Shown: piece after piece, positions 1 through 8,328 of the stretch
Layout: the number at the start of each line of letters is the position of its first letter
How positions within the stretch are numbered: the first letter of the stretch is position 1
Source: Segatella oris
GTDB lineage: Bacteria; Bacteroidota; Bacteroidia; Bacteroidales; Bacteroidaceae
Reading direction: 5' to 3'
Length of the DNA: 64,000 nt
Assembly (NCBI RefSeq): GCF_900637655.1
Contig: NZ_LR134384.1
Location: 682,001 to 746,000, forward strand
Program-made: the position numbers and the translations under genes
The notes under the pieces: model-generated
What the model was told of the DNA's origin: nothing
Database searches by the model: none
The model's input: only the letters and a program-made list of their open reading frames with translations

Positions 1-400
1 ATCTTCTATAATATTCTTAGATATTCTTGGATGTCGCCTGCGACGAGGAGAGCTAAAATGCAAGGAGAAGCACTCCTAATGGAAACCTCCCCCAGCCCCT
101 CCCAAGGAGGGGAGAACGAGTTTGGAGCGTCTTCTTAGGAAATAAAATAAATTCGTTTATAAGCTGATAACCCCTATATCTTTTGAAATATTCTTAGATA
201 TTCTCGGATGTCGCTTGCGATGAGGAGGCCTAAAAACCAAGGGAAAGACCTCCTACCCGCTTCGCGGTATATCTTAGAATATTAGAGAATATCTGAAAAT
301 AAGAGTTTGTTTGTCTTCCAATAGCCTTTGTATCTTTTATAATATTCTTGGATATTCTCGGATGTCACCTGCGACGAGGAGAGCTAAAATGCAAGAAGAA
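1..400. repeat. Alternating repeat array, left block (units A, B, half A)
   Basis: This is the left block of an array built from two units that share a head of about 60 bases (ATATCTTCT, then AATATTCTTAGATATTC, then GATGTCGCTTGCGAC). Unit A, about 177 bp, carries a C-rich palindrome (CCTCCCC...GGGGAG) and ends in TTTATAAGCTGATAACCC. Unit B, about 154 bp, carries CCCGCTTCGCGG and then TTAGAATATCGGAGAATATC. Here A runs from the window edge to 175, B runs 176-329, and the left half of a further A runs 330 to about 400, where similarity stops. The array continues after the cassette at 401-970. The left end of the array lies outside the window. Confidence 0.9.
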
Positions 401-970
401 AGTAGATAACGAGCATAAATCTAAAAGGATTAATGGAAATAAATACATGTACATATAATTTATTTCAAAGAATTACGTTCAAAGAGTAAACCAATAATCT
501 TTTATCATGAACATCGTAGAATACAAAGAATTATCTAAGAAAATCATTGGTGATGCATTCTCTGTCTATAATGAATATAAAGGAGGATTACTGGAATCTG
601 CATATCAGGCAGCATTCGTCTATTTACTCCGAAAGAATGGTTTTAAAGTCGAAGAACAGAAAGAACTACCTTTATTCTTTAGAGACGTCAGACTGTCTAA
701 GACATATCGCATGGATATTGTTATCAATAATCAAATCATTTTAGAGTTAAAAGCGGTAGAAGAAATAAGGAAAGAGCATAGATTACAATTATTTCATTAC
801 ATGCGCTTGACTCATATTCCGATTGGATTATTGATAAATTTCAGTTACAGTGATGGTGTACATTTTGAGAAATATCATTTTGATGAAACAGAGAACAGAT
901 GCAAGGCTTTCTGAATTATTGATGAAGTGATGTCCCCTAACCGTATTACAGTATATCTTAGGATGAACTA
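401..970 (+). other. Cassette inserted in an A repeat unit
   Basis: Similarity to unit A breaks off near 400, after GCTAAAATGCAAG, and resumes near 971 at TCTCCAAGTAGGGGAGCACG. About 570 bp between these points is unrelated to the repeats and holds one gene at 507-914. The host unit lost a short middle part around its C-rich palindrome. By eye I see no clear target-site duplication or terminal inverted repeats at the junctions. The arrangement looks like a gene cassette set into a repeat array. Confidence 0.7.
507..914 (+). CDS. GxxExxY protein, PD-(D/E)XK-like nuclease candidate
   Basis: This 135-residue protein carries the family signature G27-L-L-E30-S-A-Y33. It also has a PD-(D/E)XK-like core: D70 in YRMDIVI, then E80-x-K82 in ILELKAV, followed by a helix with Q94. 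Length and motif order fit the GxxExxY family of Bacteroidetes and other bacteria. No biochemical role is established for the family; nuclease-fold membership is family knowledge and activity here is inference. There is no signal peptide or membrane segment, so it should be cytoplasmic. It stands alone with no partner gene and is embedded in the repeat array. Upstream DNA is AT-rich, with an imperfect -7 box just before the start. The ATG at 507 gives the usual family N-terminus (helix, then GGLLES). Confidence 0.9.
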   Translation: MNIVEYKELSKKIIGDAFSVYNEYKGGLLESAYQAAFVYLLRKNGFKVEEQKELPLFFRDVRLSKTYRMDIVINNQIILELKAVEEIRKEHRLQLFHYMRLTHIPIGLLINFSYSDGVHFEKYHFDETENRCKAF

Positions 971-2190
971 TCCCGAAGTCTCTCCAAGTAGGGGAGCACG
1001 AGCTTGGAGTATTTTCTTAAGAAACAAAATGAATTCGTTTATAAGCTGATAACCCCTATATCTTCTGAAATATTCTTAAATATTCTCGGATGTCGCTTGC
1101 GACAAGGAGGCCTAAAAAACCAAAGGAAATACCTTCTACCCACTTCGCGGTATATCTTAGAATATCGGAGAATATCTGAAAATATGAGTTTGTTTGTCCT
1201 CCAATAACTCTTATATCTTCTATAATATTCTTAGATATTCTCAGATGTCGCCTGCGACGAGGAGAGCTAAAATGCAAGGAGAAGCACTCCTAATGGAAAC
1301 CTCCCCCGGCCCCTCCCAAGGAGGGGAGTGCGAGCTTGGAGCATCTTCTTAGGAAACAAAATGAATTTGTTTATAAGCTGATAACCCTTATATCTTCTGG
1401 AATATTCTTAGATATTCTTGGATGTCGCCTGCGACAAGGAGGCCTAAAAACCAAGGGAAAGACCTCCTACCCGCTTCGCGGTATATCTTAGAATATCGGA
1501 GAATATCTGAAAATATGAGTTTATTTGTCTTCCAATAACCCTTGTATCTTCTATAATATTCTTAGATATTCTCGGATGTCGCTTGCAACAAGGCGGTCTA
1601 AACTGCAAGGAGAAGCACTCCTAATGGAAACCTCCCCCAGCCCCTCCCAAGGAGGGGAGTGCGAGCTTGGAGCGTCTTCTTAGGAAACAAATTGAATTCG
1701 TTTATAAGCTGATAACCCTTATATCTTCTATAATATTCTAAGATATTCTTGGATGTCGCTTGCGACGAGGAGGCCTAAACTGCAAGGAGAAGTACTCCTA
1801 ATGGAAACCTCCCCCAACCCCTCCCAAGGAGGGGAGCACGAGCTTAGAGCGTCTTCTTAGGAAACAAAATGAATTCGTTTATAAGCTGATAACCCCTATA
1901 TCTTTTGAAATATTCTTAGATATTCTTGGATGTCGCTTGCGACGAGGAGGCCTAAAAACCAAAGGAAAAACCTCCTACCCGCTTCGCGGTATATCTTAGA
2001 ATATCGGAGAATATCTGAAAATAAGAGTTTATTTGTCCTCCAATAACCCTTATATCTTCTATAATATTCTTAGATATTTTCAGATGTCGCTTGCGACAAG
2101 GAGGCCTAAAATGTAAGTAGGAAGGCTCCTACCCGCTTCGCGGTACATCTTAGAATATTGGAGGATATCTGAAAAATAAGAATTCGTTGA
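971..2190. repeat. Alternating repeat array, right block
   Basis: This block continues the array after the cassette. It holds the right half of the interrupted A (about 971-1057), B (1058-1212), A (1213-1389), B (1390-1543), A (1544-1720), A (1721-1897), B (1898-2051) and a shorter final B-like unit (2052 to about 2190). Unit lengths repeat as 154-155 or 177 bp. Each B unit is bounded by inverted copies of AGATATTCTCsGAT about 100 bp apart. Each unit also contains small palindromes, GTCGC-TT-GCGAC and, in B, CCGC-TTC-GCGG. Short open frames inside (for example 1004-1207) are repeat sequence and are not considered genes. Confidence 0.9.
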
Positions 2191-2248
2191 TCAGCCACTT
2201 GCAAGTTTTTATTTGTTGTTTTTTTTCTTTATGTTACGAAAAAAGATT

Positions 2249-2256
2249 TATCTTTG
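2249..2256 (+). promoter_or_regulatory. Promoter -7 box for the phosphatase pair
   Basis: TATCTTTG matches the Bacteroidetes -7 consensus TAnnTTTG. It ends 7 bases before the ATG at 2264, so the transcript would be leaderless or nearly so. This supports the internal ATG rather than an upstream TTG. Confidence 0.65.
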
Positions 2257-2263
2257 TAAGCGT

Positions 2264-3574
2264 ATGAAAAGGAAAATGGTTATTCTATCGCTGATGACGT
2301 TCTGTCTCAGCGGCTTTGCACAGCAGGCAAAGCAAGACTTTAAGGCCAACAGACAACTGTCGGCAAGTAATTATTTAGCCTATCCCGGCCCACTTCAGAA
2401 GACACTTACGCCCGCTCCGAAAGGCTATGAGCCATTCTATCTGAGCCATTATGGTCGTCATGGAAGCCGCTGGCTCATAGGAAAACGCGACTATCAGCAG
2501 CCTGTGAAATGGCTTGAAAAGGCAGATACCTTAGGAAAACTCACACCGAAAGGACAGGAGGTGCTCCATAAACTGCGCCTGCTCCGCGATGCAGCAAAGG
2601 GCCGTGATGGTGAGCTGACACAGCTTGGTGCAGAGCAACACCGTCAGATTGCCGAACGAATGATGCGTAATTTCCCCGAGATATTCAAGGGAAAGACGCA
2701 TGTAGACGCTAAGAGTACGGTGGTTATCCGCTGTATTCTGAGCATGGAAAACGCTTTGCAGCAGTTGGTTCGCATGAACCCGCAGCTCGATATCACCCAT
2801 GATGCCAGCTATCACGACATGTATTACATGAACCATAACGACACTTCGCTCTTCAAACAGCGCATGCCGAAGGAAGCACGCGAGGCATATGATGCTTTCA
2901 GCAAACGCCATATTCACCCTGAACGTGTGATGCGTGAGCTTTTCAATGACGACAGTTACTGGCAGAAAGAGGTTAATTATAAAGAACTCTACAAAGCACT
3001 TTACAAGCAGGCCAGCAACATTCAGAGCACTGAACTGCGCCATAAGATGTCGCTCTATGACCTTTTCACAGACGACGAACTCTATGACCTTTGGGCCACA
3101 ACCAATGCATGGTGGTATATCAACTATGGCCCTTCACCTCTCAACGGCGGTAAGCAACCCACCTCACAGCGCTTCCTTTTGCGCAAGATTGTCAGTGAGG
3201 TCGACAGCTGCTTGAAACTGAATCATCCCGGTGCTACACTGCGTTACGGTCATGACACCATGGTGATGCCGCTCACATGTCTGCTCAATCTCGACGACAC
3301 GGGAATGCAGGTGGCCGACTTGGAGCAAGTAGCCATGCGCGGATGGAACGATTATCGCATCTTCCCTATGGCCTGCAACCTGCAGTTTGTGTTCTATCGT
3401 AAGCAGGGAAGTGACGACATTCTCGTCAAGATTCTGCGCAATGAGAACGAGGCTAAGCTGCCTGTCAAGAGCGATGTTGCCCCTTATTATCATTGGAAAG
3501 ATGTGAGAGCGTATTGTGAAAGAGTAGCTTCTTCCCAGTCTCCTCAAGGAGGTAAGCCTGTACTTACAGACTAA
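2264..3574 (+). CDS. Histidine-type phosphatase (phytase/MINPP-like), secreted
   Basis: The protein has 436 residues. It starts with a signal peptide (MKRKMVILSLMTFCLSGFAQ), then shows the branch-2 histidine acid phosphatase signature YGRHGSRW near residue 65; the histidine of RHG is the phosphohistidine nucleophile. A late R-Y-G-H-D-T motif supplies the HD proton-donor pair. Family members release phosphate from phytate, other inositol phosphates or sugar phosphates outside the cytoplasmic membrane; the substrate cannot be read here. The ATG at 2264 was chosen because it begins a clean signal peptide and sits just after a -7 box. A second phosphatase gene follows after 35 bp, probably in one operon. 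The last residues (SSQSPQGGKPV) are encoded by a sequence resembling the local C-rich repeat. Confidence 0.75.
   Translation: MKRKMVILSLMTFCLSGFAQQAKQDFKANRQLSASNYLAYPGPLQKTLTPAPKGYEPFYLSHYGRHGSRWLIGKRDYQQPVKWLEKADTLGKLTPKGQEVLHKLRLLRDAAKGRDGELTQLGAEQHRQIAERMMRNFPEIFKGKTHVDAKSTVVIRCILSMENALQQLVRMNPQLDITHDASYHDMYYMNHNDTSLFKQRMPKEAREAYDAFSKRHIHPERVMRELFNDDSYWQKEVNYKELYKALYKQASNIQSTELRHKMSLYDLFTDDELYDLWATTNAWWYINYGPSPLNGGKQPTSQRFLLRKIVSEVDSCLKLNHPGATLRYGHDTMVMPLTCLLNLDDTGMQVADLEQVAMRGWNDYRIFPMACNLQFVFYRKQGSDDILVKILRNENEAKLPVKSDVAPYYHWKDVRAYCERVASSQSPQGGKPVLTD
3530..3560. repeat. C-rich repeat remnant inside a coding end
   Basis: CTTCCCAGTCTCCTCAAGGAGG resembles the CCTCCCCCAGCCCCTCCCAAGGAGG repeat found elsewhere in the window. 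It lies in frame within the 3' end of the phosphatase gene and so extends its C-terminus. Confidence 0.4.
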
Positions 3575-3609
3575 TCTATGAAGAAAAAGAACCATAAACC
3601 ATAACTATA

Positions 3610-5079
3610 ATGAAGAAAAACATTTTAATTCTATTGCTGTTGGCCTGCTCGTTCATGGGGCATGCACAGGTGAACCGACCGAAATTGGTCGTCGGAATAG
3701 TGGTCGATCAGATGCGTTGGGACTATCTCTACTACTACAACAAGGAGTTTGTGGAGGGTGGTTTCAAGCGACTTCTGGCTGAAGGATATAGCTGTGAGAA
3801 CACCATGATACCTTATATTCCCACGGTTACAGCCATTGGTCACTCGAGTATTTACACCGGTAGTGTCCCTGCTTTGACAGGAATTCTCGGCAATAGCTTC
3901 TTTATCAATGGAAAGAACACCTACTGCTGTGGCGATGACAACGTGCAGAGTGTGGGCAGTAGTTCCAAGGAAGGCAAGATGTCGCCACGCAATCTGCTGG
4001 CTTCAACGATAGGCGATGAATTGAAATTGGCCACAGATTTCAAGTCGAAGGTCATTGGTGTGGCCCTCAAAGACCGTGCTGCCATTCTGCCTGCAGGCCA
4101 TAGTGCCGATGCCGCTTATTGGTGGGACACAAGTGCCGGCCATTTCGTTACGAGCACTTACTATATGGATAAGCTGCCTTCATGGGCTGTTGAATTTAAC
4201 AAGAAGCATCTGCAGAAACCCGGCTCTGACATTAAAAGCAAACCGCAAGGCGTCACCATGACGTTCGATATGGCTGAAGCTGCGTTGAAAAACGAACGAC
4301 TCGGCTTGGGAACAGAGACCGATATGCTCGCTGTGAGCGTATCTTCTACCGATATTATCGGCCACATGTACAGCACACGTGGCCCCGAAATCCACGATGT
4401 CTACATACAGCTTGACCGCGATCTTGCCCGCTTTTTCAATACTTTGGATGCTCAAGTAGGCCGTGGAAACTATCTTGTGTTCCTCACAGCCGACCATGGT
4501 GGCTCGCACAATCCTAACTTCATGCGCAATCATAAGTTAGCTGCCGGTGGTTTTGCAGGCTGGAATTTGACGAAGGAAATCAACAAAGAACTGCAACAGT
4601 CATTTGGAACGAAAGCCAATTTCATCTTGGGCGAGAATGCACTCCGCATCTATTTCGACCGCAAGAGCATTGCTGAAGCTGGATTGGAGTTGGCAAAAGT
4701 GAAGGCCAAAGCAAAGCAACTGCTCGAAAAGAAAGAAAACATCACCTATGTGGTCAACTATGATAATGTGGCTACACAACCCATTGCACAGCCTATCCGC
4801 GAGCGTATCATCAACGGATATAGCCGTGAACGCGGTGGCGATTTGCTCATCATCACCAATCCCGGGTGGGTAAATTGCCCATCAAGTCCCGACTATAAAG
4901 GCACAAACCATGGTCTTTGGAACCCTGACGACAGTCATATCCCATTGATATTCATGGGTTGGGGCATCACTTCGGGTGCCACTTCGCATCCTACCTCCAT
5001 GACAGATATTGCACCGAGTGTGTGCAGTATGCTGCATATTCAAATGCCGAATGCCTGCGTAGGCAATCCTGTTTTTTAA
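3610..5079 (+). CDS. PafA-like alkaline phosphatase, secreted
   Basis: This 489-residue alkaline phosphatase-superfamily enzyme begins with a signal peptide (MKKNILILLLLACSFMGHAQ). Metal-ligand Asp33 lies in GIVVDQMRWDYL, and the nucleophile Thr74 is in PTVTAIGHSS, matching the Thr nucleophile of PafA-type phosphatases. A later T-A-D-H-G-G motif gives further metal ligands, and the C-terminal NHG-x-W-NPDD region holds the last histidine. PafA enzymes are periplasmic monoesterases that free inorganic phosphate from many organic phosphates. The gene follows the histidine phosphatase by 35 bp with no promoter between, so the two probably form a phosphate-scavenging operon. A weak GCCTGCGTAGGC stem followed by T-runs overlaps the stop codon. 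Confidence 0.85.
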   Translation: MKKNILILLLLACSFMGHAQVNRPKLVVGIVVDQMRWDYLYYYNKEFVEGGFKRLLAEGYSCENTMIPYIPTVTAIGHSSIYTGSVPALTGILGNSFFINGKNTYCCGDDNVQSVGSSSKEGKMSPRNLLASTIGDELKLATDFKSKVIGVALKDRAAILPAGHSADAAYWWDTSAGHFVTSTYYMDKLPSWAVEFNKKHLQKPGSDIKSKPQGVTMTFDMAEAALKNERLGLGTETDMLAVSVSSTDIIGHMYSTRGPEIHDVYIQLDRDLARFFNTLDAQVGRGNYLVFLTADHGGSHNPNFMRNHKLAAGGFAGWNLTKEINKELQQSFGTKANFILGENALRIYFDRKSIAEAGLELAKVKAKAKQLLEKKENITYVVNYDNVATQPIAQPIRERIINGYSRERGGDLLIITNPGWVNCPSSPDYKGTNHGLWNPDDSHIPLIFMGWGITSGATSHPTSMTDIAPSVCSMLHIQMPNACVGNPVF

Positions 5080-5122
5080 TATTTTTAAGTCCTTGGAAGC
5101 GCCATAATCTTGCATTTTGATG

Positions 5123-5130
5123 TAACTTTG
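5123..5130 (+). promoter_or_regulatory. Promoter -7 box for the Dlt-like operon
   Basis: TAACTTTG matches TAnnTTTG, 22 bases before the start of the first operon gene. No -33 element at ideal spacing is obvious. Confidence 0.6.
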
Positions 5131-5152
5131 CATTTACTTTATAATCAAGGAA

Positions 5153-6631
5153 ATGATCAAAGAAAGCCAAAATGCACAGCTTGTGGCGCTTCTTCATGAC
5201 AGTCTGTTGGCCCATACATCGCAGAATGCCTTTTGCATTGACGATAAAATGTGGACTTACGGACAGCTGATGAAGCGTGTTGCAGCTATCCGTTGCGCGG
5301 TAAGAGAATGCGAAAGTATCATCGGTTTGGTGGCCAACGACGACTTAAACACCTATGCTTCCATACTCGCTTTATGGATGGAAGGCCGTTGCTACGTACC
5401 TCTTCATCCGCTTCAACCCTTGCAACGCTGCAATGATATCATCAGTCAGGTGGACATCAAGACCATTCTTGACTCGGGTGAAAGCACGCGTTACGACAGC
5501 GAGGGTGTCATCATGACGGCCCAACTGCCTGATGCCGACAAATTAGATGCCCCTTGCGAGGTCGACAAAGATGCTCCGGCATATATCCTTTTCACTTCTG
5601 GAACAACAGGACGGCCCAAGGGTGTGCCCGTTACTTTCGGCAATGTGGAAGCTTTTTTGGAGGCTTTTGCCCAGTTGGGGATTAGTCTTTTGCCCGAAGA
5701 TCGCTGCTTGCAGATGTTTGATTTGACTTTCGATCTTTCGGTGGGCAGCTATCTTCCACCGCTGATAGCAGGCGCTTGTGTCTACACGGTGCGTCTTAGC
5801 AGCATTAAATGGCAAGAGGTTTTCCGCCTGATGGACGACTACCGACTCACCGTTACGCTTATGGTTCCCTCGGTTATCCATTATCTTCGTCCTTATCTCA
5901 GCGAGCTTTCGGCTCCCGACTTGCGCTATTCGCTCTTCTGTGGCGAGGCATTAATGGTTGATGATGTGGTGCCATGGAAGCAGGTGGCAAGTCATGCTAC
6001 GGTGTGGAATGTGTACGGGCCGACCGAAAACACCATTTACTGTACGGCCTATCGTGTGGGCAGTCACGACATCAAACAGCACAATGGCGTGGTCAGTATC
6101 GGTAAAGCGATGTTGCATACCCACACGATGATTGTCGACAGCGAGCATCAGAAAGTGGTGCAAGGCGATACAGGCGAGCTTTGTTTAGCAGGCGATATGC
6201 TCACTCCGGGCTATTGGAATGATGATGAAAAGAACCGTCAGGCTTTCTTCTCTGACGGCAAACGCCGCTGGTATCTGACGGGTGACATCTGCCGTGAAGA
6301 TGAAAATGGCGACATCGAATACGTGGGACGTAGCGACTCTCAGGTAAAGATACAGGGCTATCGCATTGAACTCAGCGAGATAGAAAGCGTGGCCCGACGC
6401 TATTATGACCAGCAGACAGCCGTGGTTGCTGTTGTGCTGGGAGAACAGAACAACCAGACTATCAACTTGGTTGTAGAGTGCAATGATGACGGAAGCAGTG
6501 AGCAGTTGCAAGACTTCCTGCGGCAATATCTGCCCGCTTACATGCTGCCTTCGCGCGTGGTTTTCATGCCGGTTTTCCCGCAGAATGCCAATAATAAAAT
6601 CGACAGAAAACGCATTAAGGAAAGCATTTAG
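5153..6631 (+). CDS. DltA-like amino acid (D-alanine) adenylating ligase
   Basis: This 492-residue ANL-superfamily enzyme has the P-loop-like A3 motif TSGTTGRPKG at 148-157, the A5 motif YGPTENTIY, the A7 motif YLTGD and a C-terminal A10 lysine in NNKIDRKR. Length and domain order match stand-alone DltA rather than a multidomain NRPS. DltA adenylates D-alanine and loads it on the carrier protein DltC. Substrate identity here is inferred from the following carrier protein and MBOAT genes; another amino or short acid is possible. It is the first gene of a four-gene operon (gap of 57 bp to the carrier gene). It should be cytoplasmic. Gram-negative bacteria lack the usual teichoic acid acceptor, so the final acceptor is unknown. 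Confidence 0.85.
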   Translation: MIKESQNAQLVALLHDSLLAHTSQNAFCIDDKMWTYGQLMKRVAAIRCAVRECESIIGLVANDDLNTYASILALWMEGRCYVPLHPLQPLQRCNDIISQVDIKTILDSGESTRYDSEGVIMTAQLPDADKLDAPCEVDKDAPAYILFTSGTTGRPKGVPVTFGNVEAFLEAFAQLGISLLPEDRCLQMFDLTFDLSVGSYLPPLIAGACVYTVRLSSIKWQEVFRLMDDYRLTVTLMVPSVIHYLRPYLSELSAPDLRYSLFCGEALMVDDVVPWKQVASHATVWNVYGPTENTIYCTAYRVGSHDIKQHNGVVSIGKAMLHTHTMIVDSEHQKVVQGDTGELCLAGDMLTPGYWNDDEKNRQAFFSDGKRRWYLTGDICREDENGDIEYVGRSDSQVKIQGYRIELSEIESVARRYYDQQTAVVAVVLGEQNNQTINLVVECNDDGSSEQLQDFLRQYLPAYMLPSRVVFMPVFPQNANNKIDRKRIKESI

Positions 6632-6688
6632 CAGGAGAACGCACATTTTGAAAAAACTAAAAAAGGACTTATAAAAATAAGAAACAGA

Positions 6689-6934
6689 ATGGAAAAAAAC
6701 GAAATCATGCAGGCTTTGAATGGCATTTTCTCTGCCGTGTTGAACCAAAGTAACCTGCAACTTTCTGAAAATATGACCACCGATGATATCGAGAACTGGG
6801 ATTCTCTGACCAACATGACCATCATCAGTGAGATAGAAAAGCGTTGGAACATCCACTTCAAGCTGCGCGATATCATCCGTATGAAGAACATTGGCGACAT
6901 GGCTGATGCTGTCATCAGCAAGAGTCAGCAATAA
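6689..6934 (+). CDS. DltC-like acyl carrier protein
   Basis: This 81-residue acidic protein has the carrier-protein site D38-S39-L40 in ENWDSLTNM; Ser39 would receive phosphopantetheine. Helical layout and length fit DltC or a general acyl carrier protein. It lies between the adenylating enzyme and the MBOAT gene, so it probably carries the activated amino acid (or other acid) as a thioester and hands it to the membrane acyltransferase. It is not the fatty-acid ACP, since no fatty acid synthesis genes are adjacent. The gap to the next gene is 20 bp. Confidence 0.85.
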   Translation: MEKNEIMQALNGIFSAVLNQSNLQLSENMTTDDIENWDSLTNMTIISEIEKRWNIHFKLRDIIRMKNIGDMADAVISKSQQ

Positions 6935-6954
6935 AACGACAGACAGATTGCATC

Positions 6955-8325
6955 ATGGAGTTTATCTCAATACCGTTTGTCACCTGCATGCTGGTGGCCT
7001 TTATCCTGTATTATGCCTTTAGAAAACGACGCCAGCAACATGCTGTTCTACTCTTGGCGAGCGTGGTTTTCATTGGTTATTACCACCTTACTTATCTGCT
7101 GACGGCCGTTGGCATCACGCTTTTCACCTTCTATGCAGGCCGTCGTATTCATGCCAATGTCAACACTCCGAAGGCCGGTTGGTGGCTTTGGACCTCGGTG
7201 GTAGCCCTGGTTGGCTTCTGGCTTGTGGCCAGATACTACTTCGATTTGTTTCCACTTGGCATCTCTTTCTACACGTTCCAGGCCCTTTCCTACCTCATAG
7301 AAATCTATTGGGAAGAGGAACCCGAAGACGATTTCATCGACTTTTCGCTCTACATGTTGCTTTTCGTGAAGTTCCTTTCCGGACCAATCGAGCGTGCTTA
7401 CGACCTGTTGCCACAGTTTAAGAAAGCACATGCGTTCGACTATCAGCAGGTGGTTGGCGGACTGAAACTCGTGGCATGGGGAGTTTTCTTGAAGCTTGTC
7501 ATCGCCGACCGCATAGGCCCTTCGCTCGACAGTGTGCTCGACAACGTGCGCCAGGCATCGGGAATGCAGCTGCTGCTCGCCACGCTTCTCTATCCCATTC
7601 AGCTCTATGCCGACTTTGCCGGCTATACAGCCATGGCGCTTGGATTAGGCCGAATGCTCGGTTTCAAGCTGCAACCCAACTTCAACCGACCGTTTATTTC
7701 AACGTCTACGGGCGAACTTTGGCGCCGTTGGCATATCTCATTGTCAGCGTGGGTGCGTGATTACGTGTTCACTCCACTGAATGCTTCGCTGCGCTCATGG
7801 CATCGCTGGGGCATCTATGTGTCGCTGTTGGTGACGTTTGTCAGCATCGGTGTGTGGCATGGGGCAGGGTGGACATTCGCCTGCTACGGTCTTTTTCAGG
7901 GCATTCTAATCATCATCGAGACCCTTTTGGGCAAGCGCAGAGAGCGCCTTTACAATGTCTTCGGACAGCGTGTAGGGCGCGTGTTGATGATTATTCGCAC
8001 CTATCTGTTCTTTGCCTTGTCGCTGCTTTTCTTCCGTATAAGTTCGGTTTCCGACGTGCTCTATACCTATCGCCACCTCTTCGACGGTTATCTTTCATCG
8101 GTGAAAGAGTTGAGGCTCGAGCTTTCCGACTATTATTGGATTGTCTTTGCAGTGGCCGTTGTATTGATGTTTGTCATCGAAGCAGTCAATGCCCGACGTG
8201 ACCTCATCGAGTCGAGCAGCCGTTGGCGTGCGCCCATTCGCTGGACTTGTTATTTCGCAGTGGTGCTGATAGTGCTGTTCTATGGTGCTTTCGGCGTTGA
8301 AAACTTTATTTATATTCAGTTCTAA
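6955..8325 (+). CDS. DltB-like MBOAT membrane O-acyltransferase
   Basis: The protein has 456 residues with about ten hydrophobic segments. MBOAT hallmarks are present: WRRWHISLSAWVRDY at 256-270 and the catalytic-histidine motif V-W-H302-G-A-G-W. The family includes DltB, which accepts D-alanine from DltC and passes it across the membrane, and AlgI-type polysaccharide acetylases. The neighbouring ligase and carrier genes point to the DltB role. The start ATG at 6955 lies 20 bp after the carrier gene, and the stop is 3 bp before the next start, showing tight translational coupling. Gene order ligase-carrier-MBOAT-DltD-like differs from the classical dltABCD order. Confidence 0.85.
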   Translation: MEFISIPFVTCMLVAFILYYAFRKRRQQHAVLLLASVVFIGYYHLTYLLTAVGITLFTFYAGRRIHANVNTPKAGWWLWTSVVALVGFWLVARYYFDLFPLGISFYTFQALSYLIEIYWEEEPEDDFIDFSLYMLLFVKFLSGPIERAYDLLPQFKKAHAFDYQQVVGGLKLVAWGVFLKLVIADRIGPSLDSVLDNVRQASGMQLLLATLLYPIQLYADFAGYTAMALGLGRMLGFKLQPNFNRPFISTSTGELWRRWHISLSAWVRDYVFTPLNASLRSWHRWGIYVSLLVTFVSIGVWHGAGWTFACYGLFQGILIIIETLLGKRRERLYNVFGQRVGRVLMIIRTYLFFALSLLFFRISSVSDVLYTYRHLFDGYLSSVKELRLELSDYYWIVFAVAVVLMFVIEAVNARRDLIESSSRWRAPIRWTCYFAVVLIVLFYGAFGVENFIYIQF

Positions 8326-8328
8326 GCC

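Noticed and set aside
1004..1207. Open frame within the repeat array
   Set aside because: It is made of A and B repeat sequence, spans their boundary and has no family signature.
6185..6931. Long open frame opposite the ligase and carrier genes
   Set aside because: It is the antisense shadow of two well-supported genes and has a composition unlike a real protein.
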